Shown piece by piece: positions 8,778 to 17,813 of a stretch of DNA of 64,000 bases. The stretch's first letter is position 1. The number at the start of each line of letters is the position of its first letter. The stretch lies in assembly GCA_003165595.1 (NCBI GenBank), contig PLWQ01000034.1, forward strand, positions 45,144 to 109,143, in the 5' to 3' direction. Source of the DNA: Fibrobacterota bacterium (GTDB lineage Bacteria; Fibrobacterota; Chitinivibrionia; Chitinivibrionales; FEN-1185). The notes under the pieces are model-generated. The model saw only the letters and a program-made list of their open reading frames with translations, did not search any database and was not told the DNA's origin. A program made the position numbers and the translations under genes.

Positions 8778-9812
8778 CTATTTCCCGCGACTCTTGTGCG
8801 TCAACTTTACCTCTCGCCAGAGAGCGGTGCGCGGGTCCTTCACCAGCTTGATATGCGGCGTTTCCCCGCCGTCGAAAATCATAAGCTCGTTGTCGGTAAT
8901 CACCGTGCGCCCGCGCAGCGTCACGCCCATCTTGTTGATGACCCGGTACTGGGTAACGAGGTGGTCCCGCATGTGCTCGAAATCATCGCGCTGCTCGCCG
9001 AAAGCGAAGAACAGCGTGGCGATGCCGGCCGATTTGAGCCTCCGGTACACTTTGAGAGGAAATTGTTTGATTTGCCGCCGCCGCTCGAAACCGCGTTTCT
9101 GATAGATGGAATTCCTGTCGGTAAATATCACGTAGCAGAATCGGGCATCGGGAAACAGCGTGGCAAGCGGCTCGAACAGGTTGCCGACAAGGTCGTCGGC
9201 ATCTATGGTGAGCTTCTCCAGTTTGCTTTCCAGCACCAGGATTGTGCGCTTGAGGAAATAGCGGTAGTCGAACAGGCCGTCGAGTTCCTTGATGTTTTCG
9301 TAACCGAATTTGCCTTTGCCGGTTTTTTTGAGAATAACGAGGTTCGGGTACTTTCGGATTTTGAGAATGTACTGTTGTGTATTTGCGATGATAAAATCGT
9401 CGCGTTCCGCCGGATTGAACCGCTTGTCGAATATGCCGCCGGTTTTGCCGTGCGGGCTCGTGTGCTTGAGCCAGTACTTGGTGACCCGACGCGCGATGCG
9501 CTCCGCGATGTCGCCCTCGATATTGCCCCACGCGGTACTGTCGAACGCGTATCGCGCGCTCAGCAAATCCTCCACGGTGTACAGCGGATAGCTGATGCCT
9601 TGTATCCGGTACTCGATAATCACCTTGTCGAGGTTATTACGGCCCTCGTTGATTTCGTCGTTTGGATTGTGAAGACGGTACGAGCCCCGCACGCCGTGGT
9701 CGCGCCGCAGGGAATGAATGACGCTTTCCCCCTCGCCCGACACGCCGGAAGGGTTCCAGGCGACCGGCTCAAAACCTTCGAACAGCAAATAGGGATCGTC
9801 CGAAGCGGTCAT
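8778..9812 (-). CDS. Conserved-looking cytosolic protein of unknown function
   Basis: 344 residues, rich in charged and aromatic residues, with no signal peptide or membrane segment. Visible stretches include 'YRLHNPNDEINEGRNNLDKV', 'DKRFNPAERDDFIIANTQQY', 'FPDARFCYVIFTDRNSIYQK' and 'TVITDNELMIFDGGETPHIK'. The middle looks like an alpha/beta fold with a basic surface (RGFERRRQIKQFPLKVYRRL). I recognise no family. A long plus-strand frame over the same bases has the Arg/His-rich look of an antisense shadow, so I prefer this strand. It stands alone, with a plus-strand gene on each side. Start set at ATG 9812; a TTG at 9821 is also in frame. Confidence 0.65.
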   Translation of the reverse strand: MTASDDPYLLFEGFEPVAWNPSGVSGEGESVIHSLRRDHGVRGSYRLHNPNDEINEGRNNLDKVIIEYRIQGISYPLYTVEDLLSARYAFDSTAWGNIEGDIAERIARRVTKYWLKHTSPHGKTGGIFDKRFNPAERDDFIIANTQQYILKIRKYPNLVILKKTGKGKFGYENIKELDGLFDYRYFLKRTILVLESKLEKLTIDADDLVGNLFEPLATLFPDARFCYVIFTDRNSIYQKRGFERRRQIKQFPLKVYRRLKSAGIATLFFAFGEQRDDFEHMRDHLVTQYRVINKMGVTLRGRTVITDNELMIFDGGETPHIKLVKDPRTALWREVKLTHKSRGK

Positions 9813-9995
9813 AGGCGGCAACGGGGGCCAGCTAATTTACAGGCGCTTGCATAAGGTGCCATGGTAGGGTAAATAATCGATGGGCGCCGCCCGGTGCAAC
9901 AATGAGCGATAGGCGCGGCCGGCACTTGCGGCTTTGCATCGTTTGGATGCATATTTACACGACGAAACGTACCGCCACGCAACCGCAAGGACAGT

Positions 9996-10757
9996 ATGTT
10001 CTACGATGCGGAACTCAAAGCCGCGCTCGATGCCGCCCAGGCCGCGGGAGCAATCCAACTCGATTGCCGCACCAAACGCATCGGCGTGGAAACCAAGCCC
10101 GACGCGTCGCCGGTGACCGAGGTCGACAAGCGGTGTGAGGCCGTGATCCGCGATCAGCTCATGCGTCAATTCCCCCGCGATGGATTCCTGGGCGAAGAGA
10201 CCGGTCAGGCCGACGGGGCAAGCGGCAGAACGTGGATCGTGGATCCGCTTGACGGCACGCGGCCCTACCTGCATGGCATTCCCACCTACAGCGCGCTTAT
10301 CGCCCTGGAAGACGAGGGCCGGCTTGCGGTAGGCTGCATGCATCTGCCTGCGCTGTGCGAAACCTATTGGGCCCGGGAAGGCGGCGGCGCGTTCTGCAAT
10401 GGCGCGCCGATTCATGTTTCACAAACCACAGAGCTCTCCAGGGTTATGGGCAGCAGCCTCGGGTTTGTGGAAAAATCCCCGGGGCGCGGCGGAGAGAGGC
10501 TGCTTTCCCTCATGAAAACCTGGGACTACGCATATGGTTTCATGGACGCGTATTCTTACGCCGGGGTAGCGAGCGGGCGGCTTGACGTGTGCGTCAACCT
10601 CCTGGATAAACCGTGGGACTGCGCCGCGGCCGCGTGCATCGTATCCGAGGCCGGAGGACGATTCTCCGATGTTAAAGGGAACCGTTCGGTGCGCAATGGA
10701 TCGGTGATTCTCTCCAATGGTTTTGTTCATGATGCGGTCTTAGAGTATTTTCAGTAG
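9996..10757 (+). CDS. Inositol monophosphatase-family phosphatase (HisN/SuhB-like)
   Basis: 253 residues. The metal-binding motifs of the family are all present: 'GFLGEETG', 'WIVDPLDGTRPYLHGIP' (DPxDGT) and 'KPWDCAAAACIVSEAGG' (WDxAA). Family enzymes remove phosphate from inositol-1-phosphate, histidinol phosphate or PAP with Mg2+. The stretch 'GCMHLPALCETYWAREGGGAFCNG' (cited by position, residues ~110-135) is closer to HisN-type histidinol phosphatases than to CysQ. An inositol-3-phosphate synthase lies at 48443-49546, so an inositol monophosphatase role is also plausible. AAGGA sits 5 bases before the ATG. Confidence 0.85.
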   Translation: MFYDAELKAALDAAQAAGAIQLDCRTKRIGVETKPDASPVTEVDKRCEAVIRDQLMRQFPRDGFLGEETGQADGASGRTWIVDPLDGTRPYLHGIPTYSALIALEDEGRLAVGCMHLPALCETYWAREGGGAFCNGAPIHVSQTTELSRVMGSSLGFVEKSPGRGGERLLSLMKTWDYAYGFMDAYSYAGVASGRLDVCVNLLDKPWDCAAAACIVSEAGGRFSDVKGNRSVRNGSVILSNGFVHDAVLEYFQ

Positions 10758-10821
10758 TTCTTTTGTGTTGTTGCTGCGGCTGCCGCAGGCACCGCGTACG
10801 ACGGATAATCCGGAGGTTCTT

Positions 10822-11862
10822 TTGGACAAGAAAGCAGGGACGAAACAGGCCGACGAACAGAAACCTTCGCAGCGGAGATCCGAGAAAGCGGGAATAACCC
10901 ATTTCACAAAGGACATGGTTTCCGCGCTCGCCATGGCGCTCGTCGCAATCGTCTACGTTATTCAGGCGTTCAAGATACCAAGCGGGTCCATGGAGGACAG
11001 TCTGCTGGTGGGCGATTTCCTGCTGGGGCTCAAGTTTATTTACGGCGCGCCGGTGCTGCCCTTTATGTACACAAAGTTTCCCGGCGTCACCAATCCCAAA
11101 CCCGGCGACGTCATCATCTTCAAGTACCCGGGAACCGACAAGAAAGACTACATCAAGCGGTGCGTGGCCGGGCCGGGCGACACCGTCCAGATCGACACCT
11201 CCAGGGTGATGGTCAATCACCGCCCGTTCGTGCTGCCCCCGAAAGGCAAGTATATTCTCGGCGGCCTGCTCGACTCGAGCATCGCCAATTTCGCTCCGCT
11301 GCGCGTTCCCACGAAGGGAGACACGCTCCGGCTCGGCGCCGACGTTCCCTGCCGCGAATTCCTGTATTACAAGCATCTTGTCAAGCAGGAGAACCCACGA
11401 ACGCCCATCGCCGTCAAGTATCAGCTCTACATCAACGGCGCGTTCGCCAACAACCAGAAAGTGCTCGTCAACGGCTATTGGGAAATCCCGTTCGGCGACA
11501 TCGACTTCAACAAGATCGACAATTGGCTTGAGATCGACAAGGTGCTTCGGCAGGTGCCGGGCCAGTTTCCCGACAAGACCGTAGAAATCCGCAAGCTGTT
11601 GTACCTCAACAACAATCTCGTGACGCAATACATTGTGAAGAACGACAACTATTTCATGATGGGTGATAACCGCGATAACTCAACCGATTCGCGGTACTGG
11701 GGATTTCTCAACCGCAATTTCGTGAAGGCAAAGGCGTTTATCCTCTACTTTTCCTGGGACAGCAGCCGCCCCTTGTGGGACCCCCTCAAGATACGCTGGA
11801 ACAGGATCGGAAGGCTTATCCGGTCGTGGGACGGCACCCGCCAGATCGCGGGCGCCCGGTAG
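10822..11862 (+). CDS. lepB: Signal peptidase I
   Basis: 346 residues with one N-terminal transmembrane helix (MVSALAMALVAIVYVIQAF). It carries the serine-lysine dyad: Ser56 in IPSGSM and Lys112 in 'KDYIKRCVAGPGD'. Box E 'MGDNRDNSTDSRYWG' is near the C-terminus. The enzyme cleaves signal peptides at the outer face of the inner membrane. About 130 residues are inserted between the catalytic lysine and box E, larger than in minimal enzymes and in line with long Gram-negative LepB proteins. I chose the TTG at 10822 because GGAGG lies 5 bases upstream; the frame is open back to 10765 without such a site. Confidence 0.92.
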   Translation: MDKKAGTKQADEQKPSQRRSEKAGITHFTKDMVSALAMALVAIVYVIQAFKIPSGSMEDSLLVGDFLLGLKFIYGAPVLPFMYTKFPGVTNPKPGDVIIFKYPGTDKKDYIKRCVAGPGDTVQIDTSRVMVNHRPFVLPPKGKYILGGLLDSSIANFAPLRVPTKGDTLRLGADVPCREFLYYKHLVKQENPRTPIAVKYQLYINGAFANNQKVLVNGYWEIPFGDIDFNKIDNWLEIDKVLRQVPGQFPDKTVEIRKLLYLNNNLVTQYIVKNDNYFMMGDNRDNSTDSRYWGFLNRNFVKAKAFILYFSWDSSRPLWDPLKIRWNRIGRLIRSWDGTRQIAGAR

Positions 11863-11895
11863 GCCGGCCGCTCCGCGGGGATTACTTTCTGTTAA

Positions 11896-12831
11896 TCACG
11901 CGAGTTCGACGCGCCAGTAGCGGAGAAGATCGTCGAGGGTCTTTTCAATCGGGATTTTCGGCTCCCATCCCGTTTCCGCGCGCAGTTTGCGGTTGTCGCC
12001 GGCGAGCCGGCGATAGGTCTTTACTTTCCGTAGTCTCGCGCTCTCCTCAATCACGCGCAGAGGCACCGAAGATTTCTTCGTAACGAATGCAAGAATCTCC
12101 GAAAGCGGCCGCGTAACGCCCGAACACACGTTGTACACCTGCGACCTCCTCCCCTTCTCCATGATGAGCCAATACGCGTTTACGACGTCGCGGACATCCG
12201 AAAAATCAATCTCGACGTTAAGATCGCCAACGTGGATTTCCCGGGGTATATCGCCCTTTTCGGCACGCGCGATTTGCCTCGCCCAGTCGGAGCAGACAAA
12301 CAGCTGGGACTGTCCCGGCCCGGTGTGATTGAACGACCGCGTGAACAGGATATCGAGCCCGTACTGCCGGCAGTACTGTTGTCCGATAAGCTCGGTGGCA
12401 TATTTGGAGATGCCGTAGAAATTTGACGGATTCGGCAGCGATTCCTCGGAAATAAGCCCTTCGGCTTTGGTGTCGTATTCCTTTGAGGAACCGACCACCA
12501 GAAGTTTTCCCTGAGCGCAGTACCGTTTCATGGCATCGATTACCGAAATGGTGCCCGTGATGTTGATATCAAGCGCGCTCCGGGGCGTGCGGTCGGCCTC
12601 GGCGGGGAAGCTCACCCCGGCGAGGTGGTATATTTCCTGAGGTGCAAGGCGCGCAAACGCCTGCGCAACGCTGTCGCTGTCTGTAATGTCAACCACTTCG
12701 TACGGGATATTGTCCACCGAGCAGGTCGCCTCGATGCCAAGACCCGCAACACTCCGGCCTTTTTCGAGCAGCAAAGCGGCAAGGTGCCGGCCGGCAAAAC
12801 CATTGATGCCGGTGATGAGCGACGTAATCAT
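11896..12831 (-). CDS. rmd: NAD(P)-dependent sugar epimerase/reductase, likely GDP-6-deoxy-D-mannose reductase
   Basis: 311 residues, extended short-chain dehydrogenase fold. Nucleotide motif TGINGFAG at the N-terminus, catalytic YGISK (YxxxK), and 'HLAGVSFPAEAD' and 'TRSFNHTGPGQ', typical of RMD/GMD-like GDP-sugar enzymes. It would reduce GDP-4-keto-6-deoxy-mannose, the product of Gmd (gmd is at 25235), to GDP-rhamnose. Other nucleotide-sugar epimerases are possible. It is the last gene of a minus-strand glycan run and follows a GT9 gene after 91 bases. Start at ATG 12831, where the Rossmann fold begins; upstream sequence in frame lacks similarity. Confidence 0.75.
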   Translation of the reverse strand: MITSLITGINGFAGRHLAALLLEKGRSVAGLGIEATCSVDNIPYEVVDITDSDSVAQAFARLAPQEIYHLAGVSFPAEADRTPRSALDINITGTISVIDAMKRYCAQGKLLVVGSSKEYDTKAEGLISEESLPNPSNFYGISKYATELIGQQYCRQYGLDILFTRSFNHTGPGQSQLFVCSDWARQIARAEKGDIPREIHVGDLNVEIDFSDVRDVVNAYWLIMEKGRRSQVYNVCSGVTRPLSEILAFVTKKSSVPLRVIEESARLRKVKTYRRLAGDNRKLRAETGWEPKIPIEKTLDDLLRYWRVELA

Positions 12832-12922
12832 TGATTCTCTCGATCGTTTACATGACACGGAACATCTCAATGCCGTTCCGCAGTTTTTACTGTATGCAAA
12901 ATAGATGGCTCCTTGCGACGGA

Positions 12923-13894
12923 TCAATTCTTTCTTTGCACAGCCATGCACGACTCAAACACGTGGGCGACCGCGACGGTGTTCATGCACGGCTTGGCGTT
13001 CGCATTGGCATCCGGATGACACGGAAAGCAACCCTGCTCTCCGGCGCAAACGATTGCCACATTGCGGCCCCGTGGCGCCCACACCGCAGGATCCGACGGA
13101 CCGAACAGAACCACGCTTGGCGCTCCGGCGGCCACGGCGAGATGAGATATTCCCGAGTCATTGCCAACAAACAGAGAACTGCGGCTCAGCACACGAACCA
13201 GCGCGGGAAGCGGCGCGTCGCGAAAGACCCTTTCCGGTGCGGGAAAAGAAAACTGACCCTCCTCCGCCGGTCCCGCTATCCAGACAATACAAAAGCCCTG
13301 AGCACGCAGCTTCTCCGCCAAATCAAGATACCGATCGAACGGCCAATTTTTCTTCGGGCTCCCGCTGCCCGGATGAATCGCCGCGATCCTTTCGCCCGGG
13401 CCCGCGGCGGCGTCGGGTTCGGCCGCGCCCGCCGGGTGCGGCGTGAGCCGCGGATACGCGGCGCTATGCGGCACGCCGCCATGCTTGACGCACGAGAGGT
13501 GGTAATCGCAGATGTTAATTCTGTCCGGTGGAAACGGGTCATGCACAATCAGCCGTGACAGCCCCAACCGTTCAAACCGGACGCACAGCGGCGACGCGGC
13601 CGCAGCGAAAAGAAAGGCCGCGGTCACTCGTGCCAGCGCTTTCGATACCGGCGCGTCGAGCGGCGCATCGGCCAGGTACAGGCGCGCAAATTCCGGCCGT
13701 TGCGCGTCCCATACCTCGTCGAACAGCCCTTCGCCGATTCCCAAAATGCCGTATGCCGGTTTACCGAGGAGAATTCTCCGGAGCCCGCCCGTACGGCCGT
13801 TCCACGCCGCCATGGCAGGCATGGCGGTAATGAAATCCCCGAGGCCGCCGGCGTGGTAGATGAGAGAGCATGGTGAGGTTGGATGCGATGACAT
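12923..13894 (-). CDS. Glycosyltransferase family 9 (heptosyltransferase-like)
   Basis: 323 residues. The N-terminal 'IYHAGGLGDFITAMPAMAAW' and C-terminal 'AIHPGSGSPKKNWPFDRYLD', 'FVGNDSGISHLAVAAGAPSV' and 'LFGPSDPAVWAPRG' are hallmarks of GT9 enzymes, which transfer heptose or related sugars onto lipopolysaccharide core. It lies between GSCFA and sugar-reductase genes in one orientation, consistent with surface glycan assembly. The sugar donor cannot be read from sequence. Confidence 0.85.
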   Translation of the reverse strand: MSSHPTSPCSLIYHAGGLGDFITAMPAMAAWNGRTGGLRRILLGKPAYGILGIGEGLFDEVWDAQRPEFARLYLADAPLDAPVSKALARVTAAFLFAAAASPLCVRFERLGLSRLIVHDPFPPDRINICDYHLSCVKHGGVPHSAAYPRLTPHPAGAAEPDAAAGPGERIAAIHPGSGSPKKNWPFDRYLDLAEKLRAQGFCIVWIAGPAEEGQFSFPAPERVFRDAPLPALVRVLSRSSLFVGNDSGISHLAVAAGAPSVVLFGPSDPAVWAPRGRNVAIVCAGEQGCFPCHPDANANAKPCMNTVAVAHVFESCMAVQRKN

Positions 13895-13929
13895 TGCCGA
13901 ACACGCCGGCGCAGGCCGGTTCCTGTTGA

Positions 13930-14928
13930 CTAATTCGATGCCAGGCCCGTAAAATACTCAACGGCCCGCACAAAGTTTACTTCCGGGTATTTTGCACCGA
14001 TGGCGCGAAGCCTGTCGAGCTGCATCCGCGCGAATTCCCTCGTCGCGCCACCTGCCGTTTCCGACACAACATGATTCATGGCTTTTCGCAACGGTTCCCA
14101 TTCGGCGATAAACCGGGCCGACCTGGCCTCTACGCATGCAGCCACGAACCGTTCCCACAGGTAATCGACGGCGATCGGCGCCGGGTGTGCCATGTCCCGG
14201 TCGTAGAAACGGTAGTCCCGGAGTTCATCCATTATTATCTCGTAGGCCGGAAAATAGTACAGCTGCGGAAAGGCCTCTTCCAGTTTGTGAAGAGCGCACA
14301 CGAGCGTGGATTTGCTTACCAGATTGTCGTGCGCGCAGTTTCTCAGGTGACGCACCGGACTCACGGTTGCAATGCACATGCAGTCCGGCCTCGAGACAAA
14401 AAGGCGCTCCAACGCATCCTTCAATTCGGCCGCGATTTCCTCTATGGAAAGCAACCGCCGCGTAAACAGCGTCGCAGGCTGTTTGTGGCAATTCGCGACA
14501 ACGGCGCCTGTTTGTGTATGGACGTATGCGAAAGCGGTGCCGAGGGTAATCATAAGGATATCGCATTTGTGGAGTGTCTCGCATCCTTGTTCAAAACTCG
14601 CGTCTATCCGGTTGCGGCACTCGTCGGCCGACCCGGCGGAAAACGAACCGTGGTGGTCCCAGCTGCGCCACAGGCCGTCTGCGAAGAAAAGCTCCTCGTT
14701 CGTGTACATTCTGCCGCTCGCAAGCCTGCGCAGGCCGGCGGCAATGGACGCGGGGTTGAATACAATGCCGAAGGGATTGACGCATGCGTCAAACAGGTTC
14801 TCGTGCAGCAGGCCGCCCATGGTTTCGGCGAAGCACGAGCCCAGGCTCAGGATCGTGTGGGTGTGGTTGATGGAAAGCCGGCTTTTGGGGGCGTCGACAA
14901 CGGTCCGGAATCTGTCTGCTGCAGTCAT
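13930..14928 (-). CDS. GSCFA-domain protein
   Basis: 332 residues. It carries the name-giving motif in 'ILSLGSCFAETMGG' near residue 30, followed by 'NPFGIVFNPASI' and the later 'ILMITLGTAFAY' and 'ATVSPVRHL', as in the GSCFA family. These proteins belong to the SGNH/GDSL-like hydrolase fold and are often found beside polysaccharide genes, so acyl-group or sugar-ester chemistry is plausible but unproven. Its start overlaps the stop of the GT2 gene by 4 bases, indicating tight co-expression. Confidence 0.82.
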   Translation of the reverse strand: MTAADRFRTVVDAPKSRLSINHTHTILSLGSCFAETMGGLLHENLFDACVNPFGIVFNPASIAAGLRRLASGRMYTNEELFFADGLWRSWDHHGSFSAGSADECRNRIDASFEQGCETLHKCDILMITLGTAFAYVHTQTGAVVANCHKQPATLFTRRLLSIEEIAAELKDALERLFVSRPDCMCIATVSPVRHLRNCAHDNLVSKSTLVCALHKLEEAFPQLYYFPAYEIIMDELRDYRFYDRDMAHPAPIAVDYLWERFVAACVEARSARFIAEWEPLRKAMNHVVSETAGGATREFARMQLDRLRAIGAKYPEVNFVRAVEYFTGLASN

Positions 14929-15764
14929 GTTTCCTCCGGGACGGCATGGACGTCCACTGCGCCGCTCCGGTGCCCCTCGATTCCCTTGGCCGCCCAGTAC
15001 TGCTGCGGGAAACAGAGGCGATGGTAGGTCTCGGCGTCATGGGGCATGGGATCGGACCGGTGGAACAGGTGGTATTGCAGCGCCTCACGGGTAATTGTCT
15101 TGATACGCAGGCCTTTGAGCCTGAACCGTTCGGTAAGATTGATGTCCTCAACTCCCCTGCCGACAATGGCTTCATCGTAGCCATTTACAGACCGGAAGTC
15201 GGCCTCATGAACGGAGAAATTGCTGCCCACGACCCAGTACCGCTTTCCAAACGCGTTCTCAAGGGCAAATGATCCGGGCACATAGATTCCGTGCTTGCGC
15301 TGCCCGGAAAGGCAGCCGTTCCACCAGAATCCGGGCCACTCCAGACGTTTCGATGCCACATCGGCGCGCGTTATCCGGGCCGTGAGCGATTCGGACAGCA
15401 TCACCCTACGGCCCGCGAGCACCAGGCCGTGTCTTTTGTGCCGGTAGTGCGCTTCGACAAACCGGTGATGGAGAACGCAATCGCCGTCGATAAAAATAAG
15501 ATAGTCGGACGCGGCCTGCGCGGCCGCTTCATTGACAATAATGGTCTTGCGGAATCCCGCATCTTCGTGCCGCACATGTCGCACGGGTATCGGCGAGACG
15601 CCGCGGAACCGCCGGACCTCCTCGGCAAGGTCGGGCCCGGAACCATCGTCGGCGATGAGGACCTCAAAATTCGTGAATGTCTGCAGCGAGAGGCTCGCAA
15701 AGATCTTTTCGAGGAAGTCGGGCCGCTTGTACACCGCGACGATAAGCGATACGGCAGGGTTCAT
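14925..15764 (-). CDS. Glycosyltransferase family 2
   Basis: 279 residues. GT-A fold start 'VSLIVAVYKRPDFLEKIFAS', 'FEVLIADDGSGPDL', and the metal-binding DxD-like 'LIFIDGDCVLHHRF'. The later 'VGSNFSVHEADFRSVNGYDE' and 'GRGVEDINLTERF' carry the ED acceptor-site motif of family 2. It probably adds a sugar to a cell-surface glycan. It overlaps GatB/YqeY upstream and GSCFA downstream by 4 bases each. Confidence 0.85.
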   Translation of the reverse strand: MNPAVSLIVAVYKRPDFLEKIFASLSLQTFTNFEVLIADDGSGPDLAEEVRRFRGVSPIPVRHVRHEDAGFRKTIIVNEAAAQAASDYLIFIDGDCVLHHRFVEAHYRHKRHGLVLAGRRVMLSESLTARITRADVASKRLEWPGFWWNGCLSGQRKHGIYVPGSFALENAFGKRYWVVGSNFSVHEADFRSVNGYDEAIVGRGVEDINLTERFRLKGLRIKTITREALQYHLFHRSDPMPHDAETYHRLCFPQQYWAAKGIEGHRSGAVDVHAVPEET

Positions 15765-16222
15765 GCCTGGGGTCCGGAGAGTTTGGCCGCCACCACCTCG
15801 TTGATGATCTTGCCGTCGGCCTTGCCCTTTACCTGCGGCATCACGAGTTTCATCACCTTGCCCATGTCCTGCCTGCCCACGGCTCCCGCCTCGGCGATCG
15901 CCGCCGTCACGATGGCCTCGATTTCTTCTTTGGAAAGCTGGGCCGGCAGATATTTTGTAAAAAGGCCGCTCTGGAACTCCTCGCGGTCGGCAAGATCCGT
16001 GCGGCCCGCGGCCTTAAACTGCTCCGCGGATTCGGCGCGCTGTTTGATGGCCTTTGCAATGACGCCCGCCACGTTGCCGTCGGAAAGTTCCTTTTGCTCG
16101 ATGAGTTCGAGGTTCTTGATTTCCGCGTGCAGCGTGCGCAGCGAGAGCAGTTTTTCCTTTTCCTGCGCCTTCATCGCCGTCTTGATATCGGCGAGCAGCG
16201 CGTCGAGAATGGTGGATGCCAT
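15761..16222 (-). CDS. GatB/YqeY domain protein
   Basis: 153 residues, the usual length. Typical sequence: 'ILDALLADIKTAMKAQEKEK', 'LRTLHAEIKNLEL', 'AIKQRAESAEQFKAAGRTDL', 'YLPAQLSKEEIE' and 'GRQDMGKVMKLVMPQVKGKA'. The fold is shared with the tail of the GatB amidotransferase subunit; the stand-alone protein's function is not settled, though a tRNA-related role is suspected. AAAGGAGG lies 5 bases before the ATG at 16222 and fixes the start. Confidence 0.88.
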   Translation of the reverse strand: MASTILDALLADIKTAMKAQEKEKLLSLRTLHAEIKNLELIEQKELSDGNVAGVIAKAIKQRAESAEQFKAAGRTDLADREEFQSGLFTKYLPAQLSKEEIEAIVTAAIAEAGAVGRQDMGKVMKLVMPQVKGKADGKIINEVVAAKLSGPQA

Positions 16223-16255
16223 ATAGCCTCCTTTGTTCGAATCGATAGACTCATG

Positions 16256-16359
16256 GTTAAAAGTTGAAAGTGCAAAGTTGAAAGCATGAGAGACTCTCCG
16301 TCTCTCCTCGTCTCCATCTGTCACTTTTCACTTTGAACTTCCAACTTTGAACTTTTGAC
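16256..16359. repeat. Imperfect inverted repeat built of AAAGTTN heptamers
   Basis: Arm 1 (16256-16284) and arm 2 (16331-16359) are 29 bases each and match as inverted repeats at 23 of 29 positions. Each arm is itself a run of seven-base units close to AAAGTTG or AAAGTTC. The tract lies between the YkgJ-like gene and gatB/yqeY, and arm 2 lies inside the last codons of the YkgJ-like gene. Octamer runs of a similar look occur at 53052-53083. Function unknown; it may fold as a hairpin in RNA. Confidence 0.65.
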
Positions 16360-16927
16360 TTCTTACCTTTGAACCAGCAGATGCATTCTCTGGAAATAAT
16401 ATACTATTGGGAATTGCGCGCCTCAGGACCTGATCCAGCGTGAATCGCTTCGGCGAAAGGGACGCAGCCCCGGCCGCCATGCAAAAGGCCGTGTTGAGCC
16501 TCATCAGGTTGCCGGTCACCGCTGCCGTGTCGAACACGTGGCTTCGGGGAAGCGAGGCTGGAGAAACCGACGTGAAATTCAGATCACAGCTTGAGAACAC
16601 GGTCGCACCCGTGTCGGCGAGCAGGGCCGCGCCGTGCGTCCGGCATATCATGGGCCGCGCCGGATATGCCGTGCATTCTCTGTTCGCAAGGAGCGCACAC
16701 AGGTGCTTTCCCCTTTTCCGCTTTCCGCGCCGCCGCGGAAGCCCGCTCAGATATGCTGTGAGCGCATGCGCCTCGATCGCGCACACGCTGTGCAGCTCGC
16801 AGCAGCCATGGCACCCTGGTGCACAGCGGATCTCGCTCTTGTACAACCGGAGAATCGAAGAGAAGAACGAATCGCAACACGAGCACAGGGTAGCGTAGTT
16901 GTCAAGGATGGCCCGGATGGTGGTCAT
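16328..16927 (-). CDS. YkgJ-family CxxCxxCC cluster/metal-binding protein
   Basis: 199 residues. The signature 'CAPGCHGCCELHSVC' near residue 37 and the later 'RECTAYPARPMICRTHG' match the CxxCxxCC (YkgJ/UPF0153) family, thought to bind zinc or an iron-sulfur cluster. Biological role is not known. GAGGTG stands just before the ATG; recO ends 6 bases upstream. The C-terminal tail (SKVRSQKFKVGSSK) is encoded by the heptamer repeat at 16331-16359, so the natural end was probably altered by that repeat. Confidence 0.78.
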   Translation of the reverse strand: MTTIRAILDNYATLCSCCDSFFSSILRLYKSEIRCAPGCHGCCELHSVCAIEAHALTAYLSGLPRRRGKRKRGKHLCALLANRECTAYPARPMICRTHGAALLADTGATVFSSCDLNFTSVSPASLPRSHVFDTAAVTGNLMRLNTAFCMAAGAASLSPKRFTLDQVLRRAIPNSILFPENASAGSKVRSQKFKVGSSK

Positions 16928-16933
16928 AACACC

Positions 16934-17749
16934 TCACCGTGGGGTCCAACAGGCGGGCTCGGCGGCGCGAGCCGCGGCCGGCGCACGGAGCAGGCTGTCC
17001 AGGAAATCTATTGACTTGAAATCGGAAGATGTCTGGAAATGATACTGGCAGAACCGGGCAAACAGGTGGATGATACGCCGCGCGTCGGCAGCGGAAATGC
17101 GCCGTGATTCCGGAGCATGGTCCGCGCCGGCTGCATCGGAAAGGGACGCCAGCACGGCCGCGGGGAGGAATGTGCCGTGCGCCGGCGCGCGCCGCGAGCA
17201 CTCGACGCACTCGCATGTCCCGCTTTCCAGGAGCAGGTGTGCTCCCGATGTTTCGGCAAACGGCCTGCCGCAAAGTACACAGGTGTCGATGTTTGGCCCG
17301 AATCCCATGAGTGACGAGAAATCGTACAGGAACTGCCAGGCCATGGCCGGGAAACAGCGTTGCGGCGGCAGAGTTTCCAAACGGAAAAGAAAGCCCGCCA
17401 GATAGGAAAAAACATCGGGATGCGGAGCGTCGGTCGACATGGTCTTGATGATCACCTCGAACGCCATGTCACGTACTGCGTTCTTGTGCAAGTCGGTGCG
17501 AACGTTGGGAAAGAAATCGAGGATGGAGATTCCTGCCAGCGTATGCAGATCGCGGTGCGGCCTGGCATACAGCAGCAACTCTGCAAGAAATCCTCGTTCA
17601 AGGCAGGGCAATCCGCTCTTTTTCCTGCGCACACCCTTGGCAATGCCGTGCACAAGCCCGTGACGTTCGGAATACAGATACAGGAGGCAGCTTGACTCGC
17701 GGTATGGGTTCGCCTTGAGGACAAAGGCTTTTGTTTTTTCAATGGTCAT
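16934..17749 (-). CDS. recO: DNA repair protein RecO
   Basis: 271 residues. N-terminal OB fold 'MTIEKTKAFVLKANPYRESS' and 'LYSERHGLVHGIAKGVRRKK' (KG.R motif), a helical middle, and a C4 zinc site formed by 'CVLCG' and 'CECVEC'. RecO works with RecF and RecR to load RecA on gapped DNA and anneals single strands. Start at ATG 17749, exactly where the OB fold begins; the in-frame extension to 17953 is unrelated sequence that reaches into the ftsB-like gene. Confidence 0.88.
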   Translation of the reverse strand: MTIEKTKAFVLKANPYRESSCLLYLYSERHGLVHGIAKGVRRKKSGLPCLERGFLAELLLYARPHRDLHTLAGISILDFFPNVRTDLHKNAVRDMAFEVIIKTMSTDAPHPDVFSYLAGFLFRLETLPPQRCFPAMAWQFLYDFSSLMGFGPNIDTCVLCGRPFAETSGAHLLLESGTCECVECSRRAPAHGTFLPAAVLASLSDAAGADHAPESRRISAADARRIIHLFARFCQYHFQTSSDFKSIDFLDSLLRAPAAARAAEPACWTPR

Positions 17750-17813
17750 TGACGCCGCCGTCCCCGCACGTCGCCCGTTGACCGGAGAAGAGCGCGCTTC
17801 GATTGGGGCATGG

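Noticed and set aside
8796-9854. 352-residue plus-strand frame opposite the orphan gene
   Set aside because: Composition rich in Arg/His/Val without hydrophobic-core pattern; typical antisense shadow of the minus-strand gene.
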